64,000 nt of DNA, from the NCBI GenBank assembly GCA_017979445.1, contig CM030711.1, positions 18,740,922-18,804,921 of the forward strand, in the 5' to 3' direction. This document shows positions 1 through 11,880 of the stretch, in pieces. Both the position numbers and the translations under genes were made by a program. How positions within the stretch are numbered: the first letter of the stretch is position 1; each line of letters opens with the position of its first letter. Origin of the DNA: Akebia trifoliata. Lineage: Eukaryota > Streptophyta > Magnoliopsida > Ranunculales > Lardizabalaceae. A model generated the notes under the pieces. The model did not search any database. It saw nothing but the letters and a program-made list of their open reading frames with translations, and was not told the DNA's origin.

Positions 1-491
1 GTTACGCTTTGATGCATGCGGTTTGTAGGTAGTTTTTCGGCTACCCATTCTTCAAACCTTGATGGACACCAAAGTGCACACATCTTAGGTTGGTGAATGG
101 GGTGGATGTTCTCCTCCCAGTCACCCAAAATAGCGATCTCGGGGGCTTGAGAGTACCGGCATCCGGGGTTAGCAATTTAAAGAGGAGGAGGGGTGGCTTA
201 TGCATAGGGGTGTGAGTCGCATGTGCATGTGCGTGCATTCTTTGAATTGTATCCATCCTTACATCCTTTGTCCAACAAAATAAAACACATATACAAAGCG
301 CGAAATAAGTAAATATTACAAGCATTCTCCAATGAAAATAAAAATAGAAAAAAAAAGAGACATGAAAAATGTTAGAAGGTAAGCACAAATACGGAAATGA
401 AAACACACATTTTTTTTTTTTTTTTAGAAATAATGACCGAATCAAAAGAGGGTCGGACCCACTAGTCTTGTCCCCAGTGGAGTCGCCAAGC
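1..491 (-). mobile_element. 5' internal end and primer site of a Tat-like LTR retrotransposon
   Basis: This is the start of the internal region of a minus-strand element whose 5' LTR lies at 492-2357. Read on the minus strand, the LTR ends in CACA, then three bases, then TGGCGACTCCACTGGGGAC (488 down to 470), which has the look of a primer-binding site starting with TGG opposite a tRNA CCA end. The same motif sits next to the 7601-9343 LTR. The rest of the internal region runs out of the window to the left. The ORFs here cross a poly-T tract (410-425) and show no recognisable domain. Confidence 0.6.
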
Positions 492-1202
492 TGTGGACAC
501 GGGATTTTCAATGTTTTTCAAACATCCCTCCACTTTTGGGTGTTTTGGAGTCGCCACCATTTAAATATGGAATTGGGTGTGAATGGTCACCCGATGTCTC
601 ATTTTTTGAAAATTAAATTATTTTTGATGTGATGACTCTCGTAGGATAATGCACATGGTCCAACCTTTGATTCAAGGTAAGGGGGTCCATTTATGGAGTA
701 GGGAAGGTGTTAGGCACCCTACTCCATCCACGTAACGTGGTAACCTCGGATTCGGTCATTTTTTAAAATAAAGAAAAATAGAATCGAAGGAAAGTTCGAT
801 GTGTGCCCTCAAGTGTGAGGGACTTTCAATGTTGGCTTCAATCATTAAGGGCACCCTTATGTAGAAGGGGCCCTTTGGTGATCTAGCCCATGGTGGTGGG
901 TGCAAATGTGTAAGAAAGGAGAAAGGAGAAAGTAGAAGAGGGGATGTGGAGGAGGTGTTCCTTTTGTTGAACCCACCTTGTCCTCGAGTTGATCTTCAAA
1001 TGTGCTTCCCTTGAGTTGACTTGGACTTGCTTGAAGTTGTGGAAGATTGAGTGGAGTTGAGAGTGAGGTGTTGAGAGTAGAGTGTTGAGATGAGATGAGA
1101 GAGGGTTGAGTGTAGTGAAGAGAGTAAAGTAGAGAGTTGTAGTATTTTGAGGATTTTTTTTTTCTCAAATTCTCATTAGGTGTGGTGATGGGAGAATGGA
1201 GG

Positions 1203-1216
1203 GGTTTTTTTATAGA
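1203..1216 (-). promoter_or_regulatory. TATA-like box in the family B LTR
   Basis: On the minus strand an AT-rich CTATAAAAAAA motif lies in the LTR upstream of its primer-site end, a position expected for the element's promoter. This is motif recognition only; no start site can be assigned. Confidence 0.35.
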
Positions 1217-1929
1217 GGTTGGAGAGATATTTGAGGGTATAATGGGGTGAATGAAGAGAATCATGGCTCATGGCATGGGCTTGAGAGGAGAGGGGTATGA
1301 AATTTAAGATGGAAATAAGGGTAGTTTTGTAATGCGGGAAATGGGTTATGTTTTACCCCAAATGGTTTGGATCTTACCCAAATCCATTGGGTAGAGTGTT
1401 TTGGTGGGGTGAGCTGAGTGATGTTGATGGGTGTAAGAGCGTTGTTTGGAGAATGCGTGTAGAGCTGTGGAAGCGGTCTGGTGTTTGACTTTGGCGAGAT
1501 GCGTGGTGATTGGTTTGATTTTGAGAGGCTTGCCGGGATGATGCCATGTGGCCAATGTTGGGATGAAGCGATCGTTGATTGGTGATGGTGGTTGGATGAT
1601 TAGAGAGAAGAGTATGGGAAGTCTGGGTTGAGGTATGGGTTGAGGTGATTTTATGGGAGTGTTTTGGGAAAGTGCTGGTTGAGGTGTGGGAGATATGGGT
1701 TGTGCATGTGGGTGGTTGATCGTGTTAGCAGTATGTCGGGTACTGGTTTGAGTTGTTGGTTGTTGCTGCTGCGCGGCTGGGGGCCTCCGTTCGGTTCGGG
1801 TAGTCTTATGGGTTGCGTTGCTTTTTGGAGGGAAGTGCTGGAGTTGGTTGATTCGCTGAGGGAGGGGGCCGGGTGTGCTGACATGTGTCATTTTTGTCTT
1901 GCGTTGGTGCTTGGTTGATGAGATGGATC

Positions 1930-2165
1930 GGTTGGATTGGGTTTGGGTATTGCCTTGGGCTTAGGTTATGAGTTGGGCTTAGGTTGGATGGGTTATGATG
2001 GATGGGTTTTAGGTGGGATTGGGTTTATGATGGATTGGGTTTGGGATGGATTGGATTTTAGGTGCTTGGGGTTTTGGATGGATTGGATTTCTAATGGCTT
2101 GGGTTTTGGGCTGGATTGGATTTCTCCTGGCTTGGGTTTTGGGATGGCTTGGGTTTCGGTAGCCT
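1930..2165. repeat. degenerate minisatellite inside the LTR
   Basis: Imperfect units of roughly 30 bp built on TTGGGTTTTGGGATGGATTG and variants repeat across this stretch of the 492-2357 LTR. A similar but distinct purine-rich minisatellite sits in the related LTR at 14820-14960. Confidence 0.6.
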
Positions 2166-2359
2166 AGTATTGGGTTGCCTTTCCGGCTGTAGGCGGGTGG
2201 TGAGGTGTGTGGGTCCATGGGCCACGTGGGTGACCTCGGACATTTATTAATTGAAAATGCATTGTATTTTGTAGGTTTGGGCTTTGGAGCCCGTTCCGAT
2301 TTTTCAATTTTTTGGGGCATCTTGCATCGAGGGCCCGCTCAAATTCGGGTGTCTACAAG

Positions 2360-2640
2360 GAGCTCTACCATGTTGAGAAGTCTAGCACTGATACATTTTC
2401 TAACATCTTCCTTGATCTCATTCTATCAAGTCAATATATAATCTGTGTCAGACAACACCTAAGCTTGCACCTAACATATCCTCATAGGCCCACACGAATA
2501 AGTCTTTTGAAATTTTTGAGAAAATTCATTATCCCCTTGTGTTCCTCTAGGGATATGATGGTTTCTATTTGAATCTCTTTAGGAATTATTTTCTGTTTCG
2601 AGGTCAATGACCTTTATTTTCTGGTTGAAAGTTGTTGAGC
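2360..2640 (-). pseudogene. remnant of Ty3/gypsy (Tat/Ogre-like) pol, protease-RT linker
   Basis: On the minus strand, spread over more than one frame, are short matches to the region just before the reverse transcriptase in Tat-type pol. They include an acidic 'IDLETEN' segment, then 'FSKDLFVWAYEDM', then 'HRLYID'. The W-x-YEDMxG and HRLxxD pattern is typical of this linker. Stops and frame changes show that it is dead. The remnant ends at the TG of the adjoining LTR at 2357, so that LTR probably inserted here or truncated it. Confidence 0.5.
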
Positions 2641-3344
2641 TCGACCCTTATCTTCTTGTTCAGGAGAAAAATATATTATTAGTTAATTCGTTAATGCACT
2701 CGAGGTATTCAAAAATTTCATTTATCCAATCAAATTCAGACGGGGTGACAAACACCTCTATGACTCGACAAACTAACTCGACTCAACAGAAAAAGAGTCG
2801 ACTCGAAAAAAAGACATGACCTTTATGAAAAAAAGGGACTCGAACTAATCCAAATGACTCGTGAAAACTTAAGACTACTCACAACGGGCTTGATTAGGAT
2901 TGAGGATTGAGACATTGCTTACAACCGGCATGACTGAGGCATTGTGATCTGCAAAGAACAACTGGATGATGTTGAGAAATTTTAAGGTCATTTTTGACTG
3001 TTGACTCAATATTGACGTTTACTCTAATTGACCGGATTTACAACCCTAGCTAGATGATGGACGATTGAGCTTAGATACAATAATAACCCTTAAACCTCTT
3101 TGAAGGTGAATTTAACCAATTTCAGTGTCACCCCCTTGATAACATTTTAAATGAACCCTGAGATTTTATTGAATTATATATACCAACCCATTAAACAATT
3201 CATCCATAAAAGGAAAATAATTTTATTTCATTCTTGAAAATTATTGAAAATAATGTTTTTATTGAGTAATAATTTTCACAAACATTTTTCAATAATTTTT
3301 CATGCAAAAATAGATCTTTTATAAATCATTTTTTTCTTCCTTTT

Positions 3345-3475
3345 TTTTTTGGAAAACATTTTCTTTTAGAAAACTTTTTTGGGAAAACATTTTCTTTTGA
3401 AAAATCTTATTCTTCTAGAAAACATTTTATTTTTGGAAAGCATTTCTCTTTTGGAAAACATTTTTCTTATTTTAA
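3345..3475. repeat. short degenerate direct repeat
   Basis: Units of about 25-30 bp based on GGAAAACATTTTCTTTTAGA recur four to five times with small changes. Nothing else is recognisable in the surrounding 2,820-4,075 region. Confidence 0.55.
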
Positions 3476-4075
3476 AATAAGTTAAAAATCCAAATTAGAA
3501 AAAAAGTTTGAATTTCATTTTGATTCAAATGGCTCGGTCCATAATGATCGTTGGATCGAGATGGACTGGGTCAAGTTTAAAATGGATTTTTTGTTGGGTT
3601 GTTGTATCCAGTAATTTCAAATCAGGTTAAACAACAAAAAATTTATCCTTGAGGACAAACCCGCAAATTCCCGATCTCATCATTCACATCACTCACATAC
3701 ATTCAATAGGCTCCATTCAATAAACAACCCGGGAACACCCACGATAAGTTCGAGTCATGACCTACGGGGAAGGTTTCTAGACTCTAAGCTTACTACGTGC
3801 AATGCATTTTTATCTGGCCACCCTTGCCCAAGCACACCTATATACCTTTCGATACGTGGTGACTTGGTTTGATATACCGTATAGGTGATAATCTAAAACC
3901 TCAATTCACTTCTCTGAAGCAAAAAACAGCCAGTTTGATCTCCAGTTGAGAGGTGGCGCACAATACTGAGCAAGGGCCCACTTTATTATCTCTCGTCTAG
4001 AATAGACGTAGTCTATCCCCCTCGTACAGTAGGGTACAACGGGGCAAGATCTTGCTTAGGCACCGATTTTGACCA

Positions 4076-4445
4076 AGAAGTGCAATTGATATACTTAGAT
4101 TATCTTTTATACCTATGGGTACGAGTCAAGAGTTGTAGCTTTCATAAATGGTTTGGCATCCCACGAGGGAACCGACCACATATTAGTACTACGTTGGCAA
4201 TCGGGACATGTGACTATGTGGCTTACAATAGGTCAAAGGCTCAGGTCACTCCAGCCTTGGTGCATCAATATATCTCTCAGAATCACCTGGTTAGACGGTA
4301 TTGATACCTCAGTTTGATATACCCTAAGGTACGTGACTGGAGTTGTAGTTTTCACGAATGACGTCGCATCTCCGAAGAGATCGGGCCACACACTAGTACC
4401 ACGTTGGCTATATGGGACGTGTAAGTGGATAAAACAGTAAATGTG
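4076..4445. repeat. diverged tandem duplication, about 200-bp period
   Basis: The segment beginning GAGTTGTAGCTTTCATAAAT (near 4130) recurs near 4330 as GAGTTGTAGTTTTCACGAAT. Both are followed by matching stretches through TACCACGTTGGC-like sequence about 75 bp later. The two copies differ at many positions, so the duplication is old. No coding content was recognised. Confidence 0.6.
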
Positions 4446-7400
4446 CATGTAGTGTGTGCAAAACAGGGTGAGGTGTGCCCGGGGCTTTTTCCAAATAAAT
4501 GGGCCCGTGGGCCAGATTAGATCATCAACATGGGTGTCATAGAAATGTTAATCAAGATAATACACAAACCCATCATATCAAGATCAACATAAGCATATCA
4601 AACGTATATTCAAATCAAGATCATAGCATGTTAGATAGGTGATTAACACAAACACTAATAATCAGATTCGATCATTAAAACAAGCATACAATTCTTAGTC
4701 CAAACCAAAAATAAATAAATTTTATGGTCCAATCAAGGTTATTTTGAGGTGACCCTACACAAATTGAGATTCTCAAAGAACATTGAATTGAGGACATATT
4801 GATAATTGGTTAGGTATAGAGTGATGAACACATTTTTTTGTTTTTTTGTTTTTCTGTTTTTTTTATTTTTTATATTTTGAAAAACATGCATAGCAAATCT
4901 TTTGAGAACACAGGCTAGCGTGACCAACTCATAAGGTTTCAAAATTTACTAAGGGCCATTAGGCCACGTGGTTCCTCATGTCGGCAATCCAATGTCACAA
5001 CCTTAAAGATTTTGATGGAAAATTTTGGATCCGGAAATAAAATTCACATTATTTTACTTTGATCCAACGTTTTGAGAATGAGAACTATGAAATCAAATTT
5101 AAAATCAAAATTCAAAATGAAAATTAATTCAAATATATATATATTTTTTTTTATAAAAAGATTCTCACAATTTCATCCGCCACACGCATGTAGTATTGGA
5201 TGACCATTTTGGGCGCCACGTGGTGAGATCAATGACCCTTAGTAAGAATTAAATCTCACTAGGTTAGTAAGACTAACAAAAATAAAAAAAATTCTATATT
5301 GTTGTTAGCAACACAACCTGTTCGTTTTTTTTTTTTTTTTTTAAATTGTTGCATGCAAGCAAATGACATCCTAAAAAATTGTTTTATTACTACCAACACA
5401 ACACCCAAAAGAAATGCATTTCATTGTGTTTTTTTGCTGGTAGAACAATACTCTCAACAAAGCATATAATACTCTCAACAAAACAAAACAAAACAAAAAA
5501 ACCTTTTTTTTTTTTATATGTTACTGCCAGCCACATAAGTCACATTATGTCACAAACACAATCATTTATTTTTCTTATATGTAGCTGGCAGCAAACAAAA
5601 TACTCAACTCATTTGTTTTTTTTTTATTTATTTATTTATTTTAAATTCTCATTATTTTATTGCTGCCATCAAAAACAAACACACACATCCACACCATACT
5701 CATTCTCTCATCCCTTTCTCTCAGCATAACCAACAATGCAATCCTTCTTTTTCTTTTTCTTTTTTTTACTTTTGTTGGAAAGAAAAAAGCAAAACACGAT
5801 ACATAAGGTGTACATTTAAACAGAGAACACCACATTTATAACCCATGGACTGATTCAACAACCGCTGGCTCAACTTCGTTATCATGAGATCCCGCAATGG
5901 ACCTCGAGATGCAACCGGGGCAAATTGCAATCAGTGCCGCTCACAAATGTGGACCGTGAGTCGGAGAAATCTCGTAGTCCAGTAGATTATGGCAGTTGAG
6001 ACCATGAGACCTTGATATAGGGTTCCATCAATGATTCGATCTAATGGATACCAACTTTCAAAATCAAAATTCCAGAAATCATAGAATCTGTTCTTGGTGA
6101 GGAACAATGTGATACGGTGATTGGAGTATGGATTGAACTCAAGGATCATGCTTTTGTGGCAAAGATCACTGAATCAGTCGAGTGATGAAGGCTAAGACGA
6201 CAACGAGACAGAGAATACTGACTAGGATCAAGAGCCTCCTTTTTTTTTTTGAATTTTGGGATTTTGAATGAGAACTCAGAGAAGATGGAGTCGGGTTTGA
6301 TGTTAACCTGCACCGAATAAGCCCTTTATGAGATCTGATTTGATGACCTACCTGTGGTTAGGTAGGCAAAATCTCTATTTTTTTTATTATAAAGAATTGG
6401 AGAAATAAGAACCAAAATTCAAAAATCCGACATGAAATTACAGCACAAATCTTCAAATTAGGAGTAGGAAATTGACAAAAATCTCCAAATTTCTCCCAAA
6501 ATTGTTTTAGAGAACAGTCTCTCAAGTTTTCTCATTTTCTTGATTTTCCATTTAAACCCACTTTCTTTAACTACTTTTTCCTCCCCTTGTTGAACCCAAT
6601 CAGAGGTGGTCGCAACCAAAGAGATTAAATTCGATGAAGAATTCTTGTTTATGATAGAAACCCATAAAGGAAAAGAAGAAGAGGGAGAGATTTGAAGGAG
6701 TTTTATGGGTTTTGAAGGTAGAGAAATAAAAGGGGTAGTAGGTTTTGGTGAAGAAGTTAGACATCCATCCGCCATGGATAAAGGCTTGAAGAGTAGTTGC
6801 AGAAGAAATGGTGGGTTGTAGCAGAGAGAGAGAGAGGGACGTCCTCTCTTTCATGTTGTTTTTCATTTTTTTATTTTGGAGAAGGAGATAGAAACATCAG
6901 AAACGGATTTCTGCTAACGGCACATCAACGATTGTTTTTTTTTTTTTTGCGATTTTTTCTGATTTTTTTCTTGGAATCCTCTCCTGATCACGAACAACAT
7001 TAAAAAAGGAAATTTTTTTGTTTCTTAGTGCATGGCTCACAAATAATTTTTTTTCTATAACTTGCCGCCTATGCCTAGTAACGTGCCAAAAAAAATCATC
7101 CAAATTTTTTTTTTTTTAAATAATCTTAACTCTCATCTCAATCACCATCATTCCATCCTCAATTTATGTCAATTTGAATCTTTCATTATTTAGGATCATC
7201 CCCAAAATGACCCTAGATTGAACCAAAAAGAAAATTGTATGCCAAATCCAAAATATCCAAAATTGTATCAAAGGATACTAATAAATGATAATACAAATAA
7301 AAAATAATCCAAATAAAAAATAATCCAAATAAAAATGAATCAACACCCCTATTTTAGACCATTACCTTCTAGAAATCCTGCATGATTTTAAGGTCATTCC

Positions 7401-7580
7401 GAATGACCCTTGATGATCCATAAAAAAATGCCAAAACAAAATATTCAACATCCAAACCAGTGCTCAATAATTGATCCAAAAAGAAAGATAAAAAATAAAT
7501 AAAATAAAATAATTAAAAAAAACTAGGTCTTACTGGCAATGCTTCCCATACTTGGGGCTTTTCAAGTCTGATCCTCAAAT

Positions 7581-7599
7581 GTCCCCAGTAGAGTCGCCA
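7581..7599 (-). other. primer-binding site of the family A Tat-like element
   Basis: On the minus strand TGGCGACTCTACTGGGGAC starts one base after the LTR end ...GCGCTTTCA. It matches the site at 470-488 at all but one position. This marks the LTR at 7601-9343 as a 5' LTR whose internal region lies to its left. Confidence 0.65.
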
Positions 7600-7600
7600 C

Positions 7601-9343
7601 TGAAAGCGCCCTCGATCCGCGGGGTGCGCGGATCCGCTTTTGACCCTTAAGGTTTGGGAGTCACCACCTAGTTGTTAAGGTCTACGAACCAAATTGACTC
7701 TAAAAAAGGCAAACTAATCTACGAAAGAAAAAAAAGGTCCGGGGATCACGTTACGGGGTTGGAAGGTGTTAGGCACCAACCCCGCCTGGCCAAAGCCGAT
7801 CTCTACTAACTTCCCAAATAAATTACATTGCTAAAAACCTAGATAAAAATAAATAAATAAAAAGTTATACCTTTCCGATAGCAAAGACTTTGTTCCCTCA
7901 GATCCAACAAAAATAGTTCATTGTACCGTACTCCCCTACTTCGTTCAGTCTCCGGATTTGATTTCGGATCTCCGAGACAAGGTATCTCCTTATTTTTGGA
8001 TCTGGACTCTTCGAGTTTGTTGTGAATTTTGGGATATTTTTTGTAGGCTTTTAGGTGTTTCTTAGGCTAAAATCGAATGAGGGATGTTAGGTAAGGAATT
8101 GGGGCTCCAAAACTAGGGTTTATGGGAGGCTAGGGGGGCTTTTAGACCTACTTCTCTTAGGATTTATGATTTGATACAAAAATAGGGTGTGAGCACCTCT
8201 ATTTATAGATTTTTTTAGGGGTTGATTTTGATAGAGTTAGTGTTTAATTAGAGTTCTTTTAATTAGAATTGTATTTTAGTTAGAATTATTTTTGGTAGAG
8301 TTGTATTTTAAATAGAATTGTTTTATGTAGAGTTGTGTTTTAGTTAGAACTCTATTAGATAGAGTTATTATTTAATTAGAACTCTATTATGATTTTGACT
8401 TTTGGTCTTATTTGATTGACTTTTAATATTTTGACTTTAGTCTTAATTGATTGACTTTTAATATTTTGACTTCAGTCTTGCTTAATTGACTTTAATTTTG
8501 ACTTTAGTCTCACTTGATTGATTTTAATACCTTGAATTTAGTCTTGCTTAATTTACTTTTAATTTTTGGAGACCCCTTCTCCATTATTTATTTAATTCTT
8601 TGGACCCCCAAATGGAGGGGTTTTTAAAGAAATATCCCACGAACCCTCAACAATTTTACTTGAAAGCCCGATTGATCGATTTTTTTAATTCAAAATTTTA
8701 AATTAATTTCATCAATGTTTCACTTTAATTATTTAATATTTTATTTATTAATTTCGAAATTTTTAATTATGAAAATTGTGAAATTCCCGTTTTACCTCCG
8801 GAGAGGACTTTTCACGTTTCAAGTCGATTTTTAATGTTCTAGGATGTTTTAGAATCGATTTTTCATAAGGAATTCAATGAAAATATTAGTTTGTGTCATT
8901 TATGAAATTTGTTGTGTGAAATGGTCATGAACTTTATGAGGGGCATTTTCGTAATTTTGTCAAATTCTGTTAAAATTGGTGAAATGATTTATTTGATTTT
9001 GATTGTTGTTTTATGTATTTGAAAGAGTTTTCCTAAGCATAACGTAGGCTCTAGAGTTATTTTGAGGTTAGGGGCATTTTGGTAATTTGATCAATTTTTT
9101 AGTGATTTTTATCGTGAAGCTTCTTTTTGGTCTGCAAGATGATGATTTCTATGTTTCTGGGGTCGTATTTTCCTAGCGTAGGGTGGTTTCTAAGGTTTGG
9201 TCAATTCGAGATACCTCATCCGGATTTCTGAAACACATTTGGTAACAAAATAAAGCAATGGAATACACATCCATCATTGGGAATCATTGCGATCGGGTTG
9301 ACGAGTTGATTAATCAGGCGAGTGCAAAAATGGGGTGTTTACA
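7601..9343 (-). repeat. 5' LTR of a Tat-like element (family A, minus copy)
   Basis: On plus it begins TGAAAGCGCCCTCGATCCGC and ends ...GGGGTGTTTACA. It is the reverse complement of the LTR family also found at 12233-13826, 30112-31782 and 58650-60342. A TATA-like box reads TCTATAAATAG on minus at about 8199-8209. An internal minisatellite of GACTTTAGTCTTACTTGATT-type units lies at 8390-8550, preceded by a second one built on AGAGTTGTATTTTA at 8230-8390. A primer site follows, and there is no matching 5-bp duplication on the other side, as expected for one LTR of a larger element. Confidence 0.8.
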
Positions 9344-9519
9344 AAGGGGCATTTGGGTTTTTGAGCCTCAAAATTCTTTTCTTTTTATATCCAATCCTAA
9401 GCCCACCTATAAAAGTCCTCCTAAGTACCGTACGAAAAATCAAGGAAGATAACAAAACATGATCAGACAGTAACTCTAGAAGATCAGAAGAGAAGAAAAA
9501 AAAAATGATGAAGCCTGCT

Positions 9520-9740
9520 AAGTTGAAAATCCTAAAAGGACGACTTAGGTAAAAATTAAGGCAAGCTTGCAAGGTTGAAAATCTGAAAGGACAACTTTGG
9601 CAACAATCAGAGCCGAGAAAAAAGAAGAAAAAGCTCAGTAGATCGAAAAACTGAAAAGGTGATTTAGGCAAAAGCTAGAGCAAGCTCGATAGATTGAAAA
9701 CCTGAAAAGACGATCTAAGCAAAAGTTAGAGCAACAAAGA
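9520..9740. repeat. degenerate 65-70-bp tandem repeat
   Basis: Three to four imperfect units contain TTGAAAA-CTGAAAAGGACGA followed by TTAGGCAAAAGYTAGAGCAA-like sequence. It lies upstream of the main satellite in the same non-coding stretch. Confidence 0.6.
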
Positions 9741-10453
9741 AAAAAATAGAAGAAAATCTCAAACTGAGAGCGGTCCGAGTTGAAACATCAGAAGTCTGAA
9801 TAATCAAGGTCAATACTTAGCTTAAACCAGGCATAGACTCGGAAGTCACAAGTATCTTGTTTACGATTGATCTGAAAATTCTTACTCCCCCAAGTGAACC
9901 AAGGGAGAGAAGAATGAATTCTATGATGAGTCTCAAAAAGGAAATAATTTTGTTCTCTTAAGCTTGACTCAAAACCTTTAACAAAATTAATCAAAATTAA
10001 AAGTTGGATCTTTATTGCACTTGTGGTAATCAAATTTTTTAAACCTTCATACAAGGGGCATTTTTCTTTTTCCTCTAAATATGTAATTTCCCCCCTTATA
10101 CCAGGGGCATTTTTTACATAATGTATTCAATTACTCCAGTGCCATATTTGTTATCAAACTAGGGGCATTTTATGTTTGAGCAATGTTAATCCTAAAAGAG
10201 AATCCCAAACTTAAGGTTACCCTCTTGATAACAATTTTTCGAAAAACTCGTGAGGTTCAAACTCAGGTTTTAAATTCATAAAAATTTTGGATAAAACCTT
10301 AAGGTTCAAACAAATGCATTTTGGATCTCACATAGAAGATAGGGAAATCATTCTGTCCCAGATCTATTCATTCCCAGATTCAACCCCTCTTTTTCCAGAT
10401 TTCATTTTTAATCGTTCTTTCCCAGATTTATTCCTTCATTCTTAGTTTTACTC

Positions 10454-11880
10454 AGCCAGATGCCGCCAAGGGTTGAAATTATGCTCAGATACCGCCAAGG
10501 GTTTTCTTGGAATTATGCTCAGATGCCGCCAAGGGTTTTCTTAGAATTATGCTCAATTACCGTCGAGGGTTTTCTCAAAATTATGCTCAAATTCCGCCAA
10601 GGGTTTTCTTGGAATTATGCTCAGATGCCGCCGAGGGTTTTCTCGAAATTATGCTCAGATACCGCCAAGGGTTTTCTTGGAATTATGTTCAGATACCGTC
10701 AAGGGTTTTCTTGGAATTATGCTCAGTTACCACCGAGGGTTTTCTCGGAATTATGCTCAGATGCCGCCAAGGGTTTTCTTGGAATTATGCTAAATGCCGC
10801 CAAGGGTTTTCTTGGAATTATGCTCAGTTACTGTCGAGGGTTTTCTCGGAATTATGCTCAGATGCCGCCAAGGGTTTTCTTGAAATTATGCTCAGATGCA
10901 GCCGAGGGTTTTCTCGAAATTATGCTCAGATGCCGCCAAGGGTTTTCTCGGAATTATGCTCAGATACCGCCAAGGGTTTTCTTGGAATTATACTCAGACG
11001 CCGCCAAGGGTTTCCTTGGAATTATGCTCAGATACCGCCAAGGGTTTCCTTGGAATTATGCTCAGTTACCGTCGAGGGTTTTCTTGGAATTATGCTCAGA
11101 TGCCGCCAAAGGTTTCTTTGAACTATGCTCAGATACCGCCAAGGGTTTTCTTGGAATTATGCTCAGATGCCGCCGAGGGTTTTCTCGGAACTATGCTCAG
11201 AGGCCGCCGAGGGTTTTCTCGGAATTATGCTCAGATGCCGCCGAGGGTTTTCTCGGAACTATGCTCAGTTACCGCTGAGGGTTTTTCTCGGAATTATGCT
11301 CAGATGCCCCCAAGGGTTTTCTTGGAATTATGCTCAGTTGCCGCCAAGGGTTTTCTTGGAACTATGCTCAAATACCGCCAAAGGTTTTCTTGGAATTATA
11401 CTCAGATGTTGCCGAGGGTTTTCTCAGAACTATGCTCAGATGTCGCCGAGGGTTTTCTCAGAATTATGCTCAGATGCTGCCAAGGCTTTTCTTGGAATTA
11501 TGCTCAGATACCGCCGAGGGTTTTCTCGGAATTATGCTCTAATACTGCCAAGGGTTTTCTTGGAATTATGCTCAGTTACAGCCGAGGGTTTTCTCGGAAT
11601 TATGCTCAGATGCCGCCGAGGGTTTTCTCAAAATTATGCTCAGTTACCGCCGAGGGTTTTCTCGAAATTATGCTCAGATGTCGCCGAGGGTTTTCTCAGA
11701 ATTATGCTCAGTTACCGCCGAGGTTTTCTCGGAATTATGCTCAGATGCCACCGAGGGTTTTCTCGAAATTATGCTCAGATGCCACCGAGGGTTTTCTCGA
11801 AATTATGCTCAGATGCCGCCGAAGGTTTTCTCGGAACTATGCTCAGATACCGCCGAGGGTTTCTCGGAATTATACTCCGT
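10454..11880. repeat. 34-bp satellite, about 42 units, each with a small inverted repeat
   Basis: The unit is 34 bp: ATGCTCAGATGCCGCC, then AAGGGTTTTCTTGG, then AATT. I count 42 units by eye with few indels; a 33-bp unit sits near 11715. Each unit contains CCRAG-GGTTTT-CTYGG, a 5-bp stem with a 6-base spacer. Because 34 is not a multiple of three and the unit lacks stops, all three plus frames stay open, giving spurious ORFs of up to 348 codons that cycle through a 34-residue pattern. The array is GC-richer than its surroundings and lies just upstream of a Tat-like LTR. Confidence 0.95.

Larger units (their letters stand above)
492..2357 (-). repeat. 5' LTR of a Tat-like Ty3/gypsy element (family B)
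   Basis: On the minus strand this 1,866-bp LTR starts TGTAGACACCCGAATTTGAG and ends GTGTCCACA, giving TG...CA termini. A primer site follows directly at 470-488. The LTR shares its layout with the truncated copy at 13827-15334: a purine-rich body, a short-period minisatellite in the 5' part, and a matching TGTAGAYACC terminus. The partner LTR would lie left of the window, so no target duplication can be checked. Confidence 0.7.
2358..7600 (-). mobile_element. decayed internal region of a minus-strand Tat-like element
   Basis: This 5.2-kb stretch lies between the family B LTR (ends 2357) and the primer site of the family A LTR at 7601-9343. Read on the minus strand it is downstream of that 5' LTR, so it is best explained as that element's internal region. 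Only a short pol-like remnant near its left end is recognisable. The rest holds homopolymer tracts, a short direct repeat and a 200-bp duplication, and I see no intact gene. ORFs of 60-116 codons here have no recognisable domains and cross poly-T or poly-A tracts. Confidence 0.5.

Noticed and set aside
41..1891. Minus-strand ORFs of 135-181 codons as genes
   Set aside because: They lie in LTR sequence and a primer-site region, with low-complexity, proline/threonine-rich composition and no domain.
6458..6866. Two overlapping minus ORFs (105 and 88 codons) as genes
   Set aside because: Serine/leucine-rich low-complexity peptides in two frames with no homology that I recognise; likely decayed transposon leader sequence.
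10454..11880. CRISPR array
   Set aside because: The 34-bp units are directly adjacent with no unique spacers, and the context is a plant nuclear genome.
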